A DNA stretch of 64,000 nt from Lachnospiraceae bacterium (GTDB lineage Bacteria; Bacillota; Clostridia; Lachnospirales; Lachnospiraceae). The notes under the pieces were generated by a model that saw nothing but the letters and a program-made list of their open reading frames with translations, was not told the DNA's origin and made no database searches. Made by a program: the position numbers and the translations under genes. Shown here piece by piece: positions 1-7,465 of this stretch. Location: positions 1 through 64,000 of the forward strand of contig CAJTEW010000018.1 in NCBI GenBank assembly GCA_910575605.1. The letters run 5' to 3'. How positions within the stretch are numbered: position 1 is the first letter of the stretch; each line of letters opens with the position of its first letter.

Positions 1-43
1 CCCGAAGGGCTGCTTTTTGTGGGGAATCTTTTTTTCTTGCCAT
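1..43 (-). CDS. Transposase N-terminus (partial, runs off the left edge)
   Basis: ATG at 43 is preceded by GGAGG at 52-56. The first 14 residues read MARKKDSPQKAALR, a basic N-terminus of the kind IS transposases have. Only 43 bases are visible, so the family cannot be confirmed from the protein. The ribosome site lies within the 3' arm of a strong hairpin (48-95). Confidence 0.45.
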   Translation of the reverse strand, partial: MARKKDSPQKAALR

Positions 44-47
44 AAAA

Positions 48-95
48 TAAACCTCCAAACTGAGTAATTTTATCTTACATCAGTTTGGAGGTTTA
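48..95 (-). promoter_or_regulatory. Hairpin sequestering the transposase ribosome site
   Basis: Positions 48-63 and 80-95 form a perfect 16-bp inverted repeat with a 16-nt loop. In minus-strand RNA the 3' arm contains the GGAGG that serves the transposase ATG at 43. Transcripts entering from flanking DNA would carry both arms and hide the site, the established impinging-transcription control of elements such as IS10 and IS50. Confidence 0.55.
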
Positions 96-140
96 CACAA
101 TCTTTAGGATACTCCCTACCATAATCACCAGATGGTTTTT

Positions 141-773
141 TCATGTCAGGAACAAACTCTGCTGCTCATATTCCTGTTTCCTCCAAAGCTTTGGCGGAAT
201 TTTATGAAGCGCGTATTCCGTGAACTTATCATCATAAACCCAGTCTTCCAGTCCGCTCTCATCCAAAACCACCGGCATACGGTTATGGACAGGATTGACA
301 GAAGCATTCGCCTGTGTGGTAAGAATCATAAAACGCTCCTCATTCTGGAACCGGTTATAGAAGCCAGCCATAAATAGAACCGGTCTGTCCTCTCTAAAAA
401 ATGTTACCTTATTTTTATCAGAATCCCACTCGTAAAAATGCTTTGCCGGGATAATGCAGCGTCTGTGCCGCACACTGTCACAGAATGTCCTTCGTTCTAA
501 CGCAGTCTCCGCCCTGGCATTGATTAACAGACCTTTCTTTTGATACTGCGGAAATCCCCAGTGCATTTCTTTCAGTTCAAATACCGGTGCATTTGGGGTT
601 ACCAAGTTCAGTGCTAACGGCTCTTTCTGCCGGCCATGGCAAGTCAGGATACCGGCAGGCTGGGACGGGTAAATATCCCCTGTATGCATTTTCTGTATCC
701 GCAGATCTACGCCGCGGATCACCCGTTCAATCTCTTTGTCTGTCCCCTCATCTACATAGAATCTTCCGCACAT
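141..773 (-). CDS. SOS response-associated peptidase (SRAP/YedK-HMCES family)
   Basis: SRAP proteins cross-link through Cys2 to abasic sites in single-stranded DNA. The start at 773 gives MCGRF, placing the catalytic Cys directly after the initiator Met, and has GGAGAG about 8 nt upstream; a longer in-frame start at 809 would bury this Cys and is rejected. The family motifs are present: NARAET in the middle, HFYEW about 30 residues later, and HNRMP near residue 165. Length is 210 aa, normal for the family. It overlaps the upstream phosphoesterase gene by 22 bp and is probably the last gene of the DUF5348 operon. A role in protecting ssDNA of the element is inference. Confidence 0.92.
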   Translation of the reverse strand: MCGRFYVDEGTDKEIERVIRGVDLRIQKMHTGDIYPSQPAGILTCHGRQKEPLALNLVTPNAPVFELKEMHWGFPQYQKKGLLINARAETALERRTFCDSVRHRRCIIPAKHFYEWDSDKNKVTFFREDRPVLFMAGFYNRFQNEERFMILTTQANASVNPVHNRMPVVLDESGLEDWVYDDKFTEYALHKIPPKLWRKQEYEQQSLFLT

Positions 774-1387
774 AATTTTTCTCTCCTTTTCCTGTCGCAG
801 AGTATCCATTCATCCAACGTAAGCGGAGTATAGTCCGAATACATGCAGAAACAATTAATCATATTCGACGGAATTGCCCGTTTCTCCCCGTCCGGATTCT
901 CACGGATACTGCTCCTTGTTATCTCCTGGAACTGTTCCAACAGCCGTTGGTCATAGGTATCATGCACATGGCCATAGAGCATATAGACTTTAGGATTCCC
1001 ATTTCCGTCCAGACGATACTGCCCGTTATAACATATGATAGGATAGTGACAGAGAATAACCTTCCGCTTGTTATCCTGCAGCTCCTCATAAGGCTTAACC
1101 CAGACAAAACGGCTGGCATTATAATCCTTATTCTTCAGGAACCGGTCATGATTCCCCTGGATCAGGTAGAGACGTCCATTCAGCTTCCCCAGCAGTTCAT
1201 TGGTTTCTTCCGCCTTTCCCCATGACAGGTCACCCAGAATCACCACCTCGTCATTCTTCCGTACTTTTTCGTTCCATCTCTGCAGCATATATGCATTCAT
1301 TTCCTCCACACCCGCAAATCCCCGGCGATCCATCTTAGTATTCAGATTTCCGTGAAAGAAATGCGGATCTGCAATATAATATCTCAA
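752..1387 (-). CDS. Calcineurin-like metallophosphoesterase
   Basis: The 211-aa protein shows the binuclear metallophosphoesterase motifs in order: ADPHFFH at residues 6-12, GDLSWG near 52, GNHD near 78, HYP near 114 and GHVH near 139. These supply the Asp, His and Asn metal ligands. Small stand-alone enzymes of this type are common in phages and mobile elements, where the substrate is usually unknown (nucleotides, phosphoproteins or RNA ends are known for relatives). It overlaps the following SRAP gene by 22 bp, suggesting co-transcription and coupled translation. Confidence 0.9.
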   Translation of the reverse strand: MRYYIADPHFFHGNLNTKMDRRGFAGVEEMNAYMLQRWNEKVRKNDEVVILGDLSWGKAEETNELLGKLNGRLYLIQGNHDRFLKNKDYNASRFVWVKPYEELQDNKRKVILCHYPIICYNGQYRLDGNGNPKVYMLYGHVHDTYDQRLLEQFQEITRSSIRENPDGEKRAIPSNMINCFCMYSDYTPLTLDEWILCDRKRREKLCAEDSM

Positions 1388-1423
1388 TCTATATCACCTG
1401 CCTATCCTTTCATCTTATCCAAT

Positions 1424-1534
1424 TTATATCTTTTTCACAAACTCCTCTAATTCAGGTAATTTCCTGGATCCGCCTGTTCTTCTTAGCAAGTTAATCATAT
1501 TGTATGTAATCAGTCCACGAAAATCAACTGTAGA
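1424..1534 (-). pseudogene. Possible 3' remnant of an unidentified gene
   Basis: Between the phosphoesterase and the 105-aa gene one minus-strand frame stays open for 36 codons from just after a TAA at 1535-1537 to a stop at 1424. It reads like protein (TYNMINLLRRTGGSRKLPEL) but has no start codon with a ribosome site. It may be the decayed C-terminus of an older gene. I do not recognise the family, and chance remains possible. Confidence 0.3.
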
Positions 1535-1586
1535 TTATTCCAACTACAGAACCTGCCGCTGACAGCTTCCTCCGTATGCTATGACA

Positions 1587-1630
1587 AGTAAAAATTCCGG
1601 CAGAGGATTCACCCCGGCCGGAATTTTACT
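1587..1630. terminator. Hairpin, probable terminator
   Basis: AGTAAAAATTCCGGC and GCCGGAATTTTACT form a stem with one bulged A, about 30 bp after the stop of the 105-aa gene. The T-rich side of the stem supplies the U-tract for minus-strand transcription. The phosphoesterase and SRAP genes downstream would then depend on read-through or a separate promoter. Confidence 0.55.
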
Positions 1631-1660
1631 TTTGCAGCCCTGCGCTCTTTAGCAGTTCCG

Positions 1661-1978
1661 TTAGATACATGCATTTTGTTCCAGTTTCTGTACTTCCCTG
1701 TAATACGGTTTCAGAATGATTTCCGCCTTCTCCAGAAAATCGCTTTCACCTATGCTTTCCTGATAGACCTCCCACAATACTTTATGTAAGTTCTCCATCC
1801 GAGTTCCATAACAATGTCTCTCTAACATTTTCATAAAGGGAAGCACCATTGTCTTACGGAAATCCTTTCCCTGACGCAAGTTGTCGCCTTCCAGACCATA
1901 TACCTCCTGGATACACTCCAGCACAATATCATAATCTGCTTCAAACCTCATAAGTACCTGATCCATTAACCTCTCCAT
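1661..1978 (-). CDS. Hypothetical protein, 105 aa, helical
   Basis: The protein is acidic and probably all-helical, with repeated hydrophobic heptad-like spacing from residues 1 to 40 and 60 to 100. No catalytic motif, signal peptide or membrane segment is visible and I do not recognise the family. It begins 23 bp after the DUF5348 gene, in the same direction, so the two are likely co-transcribed from the box at 2255-2296. Confidence 0.65.
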   Translation of the reverse strand: MERLMDQVLMRFEADYDIVLECIQEVYGLEGDNLRQGKDFRKTMVLPFMKMLERHCYGTRMENLHKVLWEVYQESIGESDFLEKAEIILKPYYREVQKLEQNACI

Positions 1979-2001
1979 TTCGCAAATACCTGGGTGCCCC
2001 T

Positions 2002-2223
2002 TTACATCCGGACAATCAGCCCGTCAAGGCTCATCCGGGGCAGTTCTGCCAGATACCATTCATCACCCATCTCAATCCTGGCCGGAACCCAGGCATTGTC
2101 CACCTTCAGGTCAAAGCAGTCCCCACAGTGCAGCCCGCCGTAATACGAATCCAAACCGAACCGGATATCATACCGTCCACTTTCCTTATCATAGAACAAT
2201 GCTCCTTCTCTTTTTTCACTCAT
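2002..2223 (-). CDS. DUF5348 family protein
   Basis: This 73-aa protein has the compact beta-rich layout of DUF5348: a KESGRYDIRFG stretch at residues 14-24, a central HCGDCFDL stretch, and a WVPARIE-DEWYL stretch. The family is found almost only on Firmicute conjugative and integrative elements and has no known function. AGGAGG lies 9 nt before the ATG. It is the first gene of the left operon, directly downstream of the 42-bp box, inside the 3' flank of the resolvase gene. Confidence 0.8.
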   Translation of the reverse strand: MSEKREGALFYDKESGRYDIRFGLDSYYGGLHCGDCFDLKVDNAWVPARIEMGDEWYLAELPRMSLDGLIVRM

Positions 2224-2254
2224 AACGCTATTACCTCCTATAAAAATTTTTCTT

Positions 2255-2296
2255 TCATATAAGTAATAGTGTCATTTTTTCTGAGATTGGAAAATT
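2255..2296 (-). promoter_or_regulatory. 42-bp element box, copy A
   Basis: On the minus strand it reads AATTTTCCAATCT, 14 nt, then CTATTACTTATATGA, ending about 30 bp before the DUF5348 start. Copies with identical spacing occur at 24296-24337 and 30144-30185. It overlaps the last codons of the resolvase. It is either a promoter or a shared operator; which one cannot be decided by eye. Confidence 0.6.
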
Positions 2297-2934
2297 TCTG
2301 CATTTTTTTCAAAATATTTTTTCCGGTAGCGGTAAAAAGTAGTGTGAGATAAGCCTAACTCCCGTTTCAGCTCTGCCTGTGAGATCTCACCCGCAGTCAC
2401 TCTCTGGTAAGCTTCAGAAAATTCCTCTTCTTTGATTGCCGGCGGCCGTCCATAGTCATCCCATTCTCCACGGAGCTTCTTCATGGCAATTCCTTCACGC
2501 TGGCGTTTCTCCTTCTTCTGAATTTCACTTTCACTGATAGAGGCGTAAAGCTCCAGCATCATGTTATTGATCGTTTCCATCATCAGGCGTGCCATGGAGT
2601 TGTCCATCTTAGACAGATCCATCAAAGTTGTAGGAAGCTCCAGTACCATCAGCCTGACATCCCTGCTCTGTAGTTTTCGGATCTGCTCCATAGTATCCCG
2701 TTTATTCCGGCCTAACCGGTCCAGCTCTGTTACAAGCAGGATATCTCCCTCCCGAAGAACATCTTCTACAAGAACCATATACCTCGGCCTGTTAAAATTC
2801 TTTCCCGTCTGCTGGTCTGTGAAAATATTCTCCAGTTCCAAGTCATGCTCCCTGCAAAACACCTGAATCTCATGAATGCCCCTGTCAAGATGCTGATCTC
2901 GTGTGCTCGTCCGATGATAAGCGTATACAGCCAT
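2272..2934 (-). CDS. Serine resolvase/invertase (small serine recombinase)
   Basis: The 220-aa protein has the resolvase fold: VYAYHRTSTRDQ at residues 3-14 with the nucleophilic Ser, then LLVTELDRLGRN near 75, and a C-terminal helix-turn-helix (SQAELKRELGLSHTTFYRYR). The start at 2934 has AGGGAGG 9 nt upstream. A longer frame to 3102 exists, but it would run through the palindrome array at 2959-3072, which is better read as the res site. Resolvases of this type resolve dimers or cointegrates at res, fitting a maintenance role for the element. The two-residue change in the usual YxRVST motif (YHRTST) leaves the Ser intact. Confidence 0.9.
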   Translation of the reverse strand: MAVYAYHRTSTRDQHLDRGIHEIQVFCREHDLELENIFTDQQTGKNFNRPRYMVLVEDVLREGDILLVTELDRLGRNKRDTMEQIRKLQSRDVRLMVLELPTTLMDLSKMDNSMARLMMETINNMMLELYASISESEIQKKEKRQREGIAMKKLRGEWDDYGRPPAIKEEEFSEAYQRVTAGEISQAELKRELGLSHTTFYRYRKKYFEKNAEIFQSQKK

Positions 2935-2958
2935 ATCTGCCATCCTCCCTCTGCGAAA

Positions 2959-3072
2959 CGTACCAAAATGCCCACACTTTTTCTGGCATATGCCAAAAGT
3001 GGTCATGCATACATTTTGGTATAGGATTTCCGCCTGTTTTTCACTATGCCAAAAAGTATACTTTTTGGCATA
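2959..3072. other. Candidate three-subsite res recombination site
   Basis: Directly upstream of the resolvase lie three dyads built from the same half-site (TATGCCAAAA and its complement). Subsite I, 3045-3072, is a perfect 28-bp palindrome with an AT centre. Subsite II, 2989-3023, has the same half-sites in a 35-bp frame. Subsite III, about 2959-2990, is imperfect. The centres of I and II are about 52 bp apart. Sizes, order and spacing follow the gamma-delta/Tn3 res plan (28, 34 and 25 bp). Confidence 0.7.
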
Positions 3073-3365
3073 TTTCGGATTAACAGCACGATTAATCCTC
3101 ACCTGTAGTTAAAAACAACATAAATGGCGTAATTTGTGCATTTATCTTAATTATTTTTACGAATTTTATATATAAACCGTCAAGAATCTATGAAACGAAT
3201 TTTCTTTAGCCTTAATAGAGTTTCCATAGGATGTGGTCGCTTTATGCCTTCCATCCAAAATTGGCTAGTAAATAAGTGAAGCTTTCTAAGAGGTATAGCA
3301 TATGTAATTCTTTATATGTATAGCAAAGTGGAAACGCTACTTTCAACCTAAAATCCAAAAATAGC
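3073..3365. other. Intergenic, no gene seen
   Basis: AT-rich stretch between the res site and the winged-helix gene. I see no credible reading frame, RNA gene or strong hairpin. It is where the resolvase module meets the cargo block, so an insertion scar could be present, but no repeat marks one. Confidence 0.5.
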
Positions 3366-3695
3366 TTACTCTTCTGGAATTACAAATTTATATCCAACAC
3401 CCCTTACCGTTTGAATATATTTTGAATTTGCTTCTAATTTTTTGCGCAGACTATATACGAGACAATAAATAGTATTATCAACATATATTGGTAATATATC
3501 ACTATACACTTCTTCATAAATTTGCTCTTTTGTAAACACCCACCCAGGATAATTAGCTAATAGACAAAGCATTGCAAATTCTTTAGGATATAATGTAACT
3601 AAATGACCGGAAACCATTACCAATCTACACCGTAAATTTATGATTAAATTTTTATATTCTATAATATAGTCTTTACAAATCTCTTTTGGAATCAT
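3366..3695 (-). CDS. Stand-alone OmpR-type winged-helix DNA-binding protein
   Basis: The 109 residues match the C-terminal effector domain of OmpR/PhoB regulators: LYPKEFAMLCLLANYPGWVF, then KEQIYEEVY, the recognition-helix region VDNTIYCLVYSLRKKL, and the wing IQTVRGVGYKF. There is no receiver domain, so it cannot be a phosphorylated response regulator by itself. It is the last gene of the minus-strand cargo run, 191 bp after the YitT gene, and noticeably more AT-rich than the genes before it. It may regulate the cargo or be a separate acquisition. Confidence 0.8.
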   Translation of the reverse strand: MIPKEICKDYIIEYKNLIINLRCRLVMVSGHLVTLYPKEFAMLCLLANYPGWVFTKEQIYEEVYSDILPIYVDNTIYCLVYSLRKKLEANSKYIQTVRGVGYKFVIPEE

Positions 3696-3886
3696 CTAAT
3701 TGTCCCCTAATGTAACTCATCGTTTCTTTTTTCATATATTTTTGAAAACCTTATTTAAGATAATCGAATTTATACATACCAGCAATGGAAGTCCGATATT
3801 AAATCTTGATACAAGAAGCCTAAAATGGATTTAGGATAGAAATCTTGACAGGTGCAATAAATGCTGCCATTTGAACCTCCCGGAGT

Positions 3887-4774
3887 TTATATTATTTCCT
3901 TTTTGAGTTCTTCATATGCAATACGTTCTCTGGTAAATCCCTGACCATTCACCTCGTTAATCTGATTAATGGTAAGGAACGCAAACGGATCTGTTTCACA
4001 GACCATCTCTTTCAAAACAAATAGTTTGTGTCTTGGAATTACACACATAACTCCTTTCTGTTCTTCACCGCTATATCCCGTCTGTATGTGAAAAAGCGTC
4101 ACTCCGGCTTCTATGTCCTGCAATATTTTTTCCTGAATCTTTTTATACTCTCTTGAAATAATCATCACCTGCATAGAGACCTTTCCATTGGGAACAACTT
4201 TATCAATCACAACCGTTGCCAGAAGAGTCAGTATAATCCCATAAAGTATTTGCTCCATATCAGAGAAAGAAGCCTGTATGCCTAAAACTACAAAATCTAC
4301 CATATACACCATGACGCCGACTGAAAGGGAAGTTTTTTTGTTTGCTATCATGGCAATAATATCCGTTCCTCCCGTCGATCCTCCGACCCTTACCACAATC
4401 CCCATGCTGACGCCTACAAGAAGTCCTCCAAAAATGGCAGACAACAGTATATTGTCTGTCATAGTTGTGATTCCTGGAATTTTCTGTAACAGTTCAAGAA
4501 ATAAGGGATAGATAAATGTACTCAATAAAGTTTTTTTTACGAATCCTTTTCCCAGAATAAACCATGCTATGATAAGCAATATACTGTTCAAGCTAAAGAC
4601 GATAATTGAAGTCCGAATTCCCCAAAAATGATTTCCTGCAATTCCCAGGCCGGTGGCTCCCCCCATCGGAATTCCTGCCGGAACAATAAAAGCAACCACG
4701 GCAAGCGCCAATATTGCATTCCCGGCTACAACGCTCAATAAATTTATTAATTTTTCGCTGGTGTTCTTTTTCAT
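3887..4774 (-). CDS. YitT family membrane protein (cargo copy)
   Basis: YitT proteins have a multi-helix membrane part (DUF161/YitT_membrane) followed by a cytosolic DUF2179 domain. Here residues 10-200 contain about five hydrophobic helices and the family signature GGSTGGTDIIA; residues 210-290 hold the DUF2179 part ending FLTINQINEVNGQGF. The substrate of the family is not established. The ATG overlaps the preceding cysteine desulfidase-like gene by 4 bp (ATGA), so the two are translationally coupled. A second, diverged YitT gene is outside the element at 33306-34190. Confidence 0.9.
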   Translation of the reverse strand: MKKNTSEKLINLLSVVAGNAILALAVVAFIVPAGIPMGGATGLGIAGNHFWGIRTSIIVFSLNSILLIIAWFILGKGFVKKTLLSTFIYPLFLELLQKIPGITTMTDNILLSAIFGGLLVGVSMGIVVRVGGSTGGTDIIAMIANKKTSLSVGVMVYMVDFVVLGIQASFSDMEQILYGIILTLLATVVIDKVVPNGKVSMQVMIISREYKKIQEKILQDIEAGVTLFHIQTGYSGEEQKGVMCVIPRHKLFVLKEMVCETDPFAFLTINQINEVNGQGFTRERIAYEELKKEII

Positions 4775-6039
4775 TTTATCATCATCTCTATAATCTTCTT
4801 ATTCGTTTCTTTCATTCCTTCCTTGCCGAGTATTCCTATATTTTCAATCGTCCGATCGATTCCTTCCGCCACAATTCCTTCCCCCGCGCAGAATTCCTGT
4901 TCATTCAGATACATATAATAACCGACAATTCCTGCTTCTACAGATGATGCGATTTTCGCTGCGCAAGACGCTTTAGCACCGTCACAGACAATGCCGGATA
5001 CAATTGCAAGCGCATTCACGACCGTATGCTTGATCTCCTCATATCCTCCTCCATGCAGATAAGCGATTCCCGCTCCTGCGGCGGCGCCTGCGCTGACCGC
5101 CCCGCAATATGCAGATAATGTCCCGATTCCTGCTTTTATATAAATAGCCGTAAGATTAGACAACAATAATGCCCGATAAATCTTCTCGATATCACAGTTC
5201 AGACTTTCTCCATAAACCAATACCGGAACAGAACAGGTAATGCCTTGATTGCCGCTTCCTGAATTGATCACGACCGGCAGTCCGCAGCCGTTCATTCTTG
5301 CATCAGAACCGGCTGCTGCCATCGCTTTTGCGCGTACCTGCACAGAATCACCTTCCATTTTAAGCAGTATACTTCCGATATTTGCCCCATAATTTCCGCG
5401 TATACCTTCCCTGGCAATCTTCATATTGCATTCTATCTGTTTATCCAGGGTTTCTTTCACATCTTCAATATCTGCACATCGGACAAATTCCCATATATTC
5501 TCCATGGAAAGAACGTCCCTGTTCGCTTTTTCTATTTTCTCGTCTTTCAAATCGTCACGGATGAATTCCCAGTTCTTTTCTATCTGAACAATATTGGTAT
5601 GATAATCCGTAATCCTGACGCTTGCCTGGGAATGTTCCTTATAAACACATACGGACAAATCAAATGTACGCCCTGTCTCCTGATATTCAACTTTGATATC
5701 TGCCTGTCCCAAATAACCTTTAATACGCTCTATGTCCTCCGACTCTATCTCCGAAAGGACTTCCAGTTTTCTGTTCTCATTTCCACAGACAACGCCGGCC
5801 GCGGCTGCGGCCTCTATTCCTCTTAAACCGCCGGTATTCGGAACAACAACGCTTTTTACATTTTTAATAATGCTTCCGCTTGCCTTTACTACAATCTTTT
5901 CCGGCAATTCCCCTAATACCGCCCTTGCTCTTGCAGCCGCATAAGAAATCGCGATCGGTTCCGTACATCCCATGGCTGTAACCAGTTCTTCTTTCAGAAT
6001 CTGCACATATATCTGATAAATATTATCCTCTCTTTTCAT
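4771..6039 (-). CDS. L-cysteine desulfidase/UPF0597 family (CyuA-like)
   Basis: The 422-aa protein has the landmarks of the CyuA/UPF0597 family, which is related to the alpha part of iron-sulfur serine dehydratases: GCTEPIA near residue 23, VVVPNTGG near 65, NGCGLPVVINSGSGNQG near 250, and late Cys residues in YCGAVS and VCDGAKASCA that could bind a 4Fe-4S cluster. Known members break L-cysteine into pyruvate, ammonia and sulfide. The ATG at 6039 has GGAG 8 nt upstream inside the M18 gene, which it overlaps by 17 bp. Sitting after two peptidases, it could use cysteine released from peptides; that link is inference. Confidence 0.87.
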   Translation of the reverse strand: MKREDNIYQIYVQILKEELVTAMGCTEPIAISYAAARARAVLGELPEKIVVKASGSIIKNVKSVVVPNTGGLRGIEAAAAAGVVCGNENRKLEVLSEIESEDIERIKGYLGQADIKVEYQETGRTFDLSVCVYKEHSQASVRITDYHTNIVQIEKNWEFIRDDLKDEKIEKANRDVLSMENIWEFVRCADIEDVKETLDKQIECNMKIAREGIRGNYGANIGSILLKMEGDSVQVRAKAMAAAGSDARMNGCGLPVVINSGSGNQGITCSVPVLVYGESLNCDIEKIYRALLLSNLTAIYIKAGIGTLSAYCGAVSAGAAAGAGIAYLHGGGYEEIKHTVVNALAIVSGIVCDGAKASCAAKIASSVEAGIVGYYMYLNEQEFCAGEGIVAEGIDRTIENIGILGKEGMKETNKKIIEMMIK

Positions 6040-7444
6040 CCTCACATCTCCACTTCAAAAATGCTTTATAACCTTTCACCGCCTGATAAATATCTGATTT
6101 GCTGCTCACTTCATACGGCGCGTGCATGTTCAGCACCGCCACGCCTGAATCAACGACGTCCATGCCGTAATTAGCCATAATATATGCGATCGTACCGCCG
6201 CCCCCGATATCTACTTTGCCCAATTCTGCAAATTGGTACGCCGCCCCGGCTTCTTCCATGATTCGGCGTATTTCTCCCAGATATTCGGCGTTCGCGTCAT
6301 TGGACCCACTTTTACCATGGCTTCCTGTAAATTTATTAAATGCAAGCCCCTTCGCAAGATAGGCCGCGCTGCGCTTTTCAAATACTTCTTCAAATTGCGG
6401 ATCATACGCCGCGCTTACATCGGAAGAAAGCATTTTAGAATTTGCAAGCGCTCTTCTTACCTTAATGTCCGACTCTCCTTCTGTCAAAGCGATCAGCTCA
6501 GCTACCATATTTTCAAAAAACCGAGAATGCATTCCTGTCGCGCCGACGCTTCCGATTTCCTCTTTGTCCACTAACAGACAGCACGCCGTACGACTGCTGT
6601 CTTCTACACTCAACATAGCCATGATAGAAGTAAATGCACAGATGCGGTCGTCCTGCCCATATGCCAGTATCATACTGCGGTCAAATCCTATATCTCTCGC
6701 CTTTCCTGACGGTACAATTTCCAGTTCTGCAGAAGCAAAATCTTCTTCGCTAATCCCATAAGCTTCCTCCAGGATTTTCAGGACATTAGCTTTCACCGTT
6801 TCTTTTTCTTCTTTCAAGTTTTCATCCCGTTCAATCGGACAATTTCCAACCAGGATATCCAGTTTTTCTCCTTCGATGACTACTCCCGCTTTCTTTTCCA
6901 GTTGCTTTGAAGCCAGATGGACCAGCAGATCCGTAATGACAAATACTGGCTCATCTTCTCTTTCGCCGATACTGATATTCACACAGCTTCCGTCTTTCTT
7001 GACAACCACTCCATGAAGCGCTAACGGTTGCGTCACCCACTGGTATTTTTTTATGCCTCCGTAATAGTGTGTGTCCAGATATGTAAAATCATCTTTTTCA
7101 TAAAGCGGATTCTGTTTTATATCAATTCTCGGAGAGTCGATGTGAGCGCCAAGAATATTCATGCCTGCCGAGATCGGATCCGCCCCCATTCTAAAGAGCA
7201 CAATACATTTTTTCATGCAGACAGCATAAATTTTTTCCCCTTTCCGGATTTGTCTCTCTTCTGACAGATATTCCTCAAGATTATGATATCCCGCCTTTTC
7301 TGCCAGTTCTACCGCCAGTTCCACACATTCTCTTTCCGTTTTCCCTCTATCCAGCCAGGATTTATATAATTCACAGATTTTATGAAGTTCTTCTTTCTCC
7401 TTTTCACTGTACGTCAGCCAGATATTCTTATTCTCCTTCTCCAT
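6023..7444 (-). CDS. M18 family aminopeptidase (aminopeptidase I type)
   Basis: This 473-aa enzyme matches bacterial M18 zinc aminopeptidases in length and motifs: GAHIDSPRIDIK near residue 99 (His and Asp ligands), DKEEIGSVGATG near 292 (catalytic and metal Glu), and MHAPYEVSSKSD near 446 (C-terminal His). M18 enzymes form large cytosolic shells and remove N-terminal residues from peptides. No signal peptide is present. It follows the M16C peptidase by 21 bp, so the pair would cut oligopeptides and then trim the products. Confidence 0.92.
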   Translation of the reverse strand: MEKENKNIWLTYSEKEKEELHKICELYKSWLDRGKTERECVELAVELAEKAGYHNLEEYLSEERQIRKGEKIYAVCMKKCIVLFRMGADPISAGMNILGAHIDSPRIDIKQNPLYEKDDFTYLDTHYYGGIKKYQWVTQPLALHGVVVKKDGSCVNISIGEREDEPVFVITDLLVHLASKQLEKKAGVVIEGEKLDILVGNCPIERDENLKEEKETVKANVLKILEEAYGISEEDFASAELEIVPSGKARDIGFDRSMILAYGQDDRICAFTSIMAMLSVEDSSRTACCLLVDKEEIGSVGATGMHSRFFENMVAELIALTEGESDIKVRRALANSKMLSSDVSAAYDPQFEEVFEKRSAAYLAKGLAFNKFTGSHGKSGSNDANAEYLGEIRRIMEEAGAAYQFAELGKVDIGGGGTIAYIMANYGMDVVDSGVAVLNMHAPYEVSSKSDIYQAVKGYKAFLKWRCEDEKRG

Positions 7445-7465
7445 CTTTATCGTTTCTCCTTATAT

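Larger units (their letters stand above)
1..115 (-). mobile_element. End of an insertion sequence, probably IS256/Mutator family
   Basis: The segment holds the start of a transposase-like reading frame running off the left edge. Outside it lies a terminal stretch, 91-115, with the TTTACACAAT pattern seen at ends of IS256-type elements. The outer boundary near 115-118 is inferred; the partner end and the target duplication lie outside the window, so the family call is tentative. Confidence 0.5.

Noticed and set aside
2935-3102. N-terminal extension of the resolvase to 3102
   Set aside because: It would translate through the palindrome array, has no ribosome site, and the resolvase catalytic domain begins exactly after ATG 2934, which has AGGGAGG at good distance.
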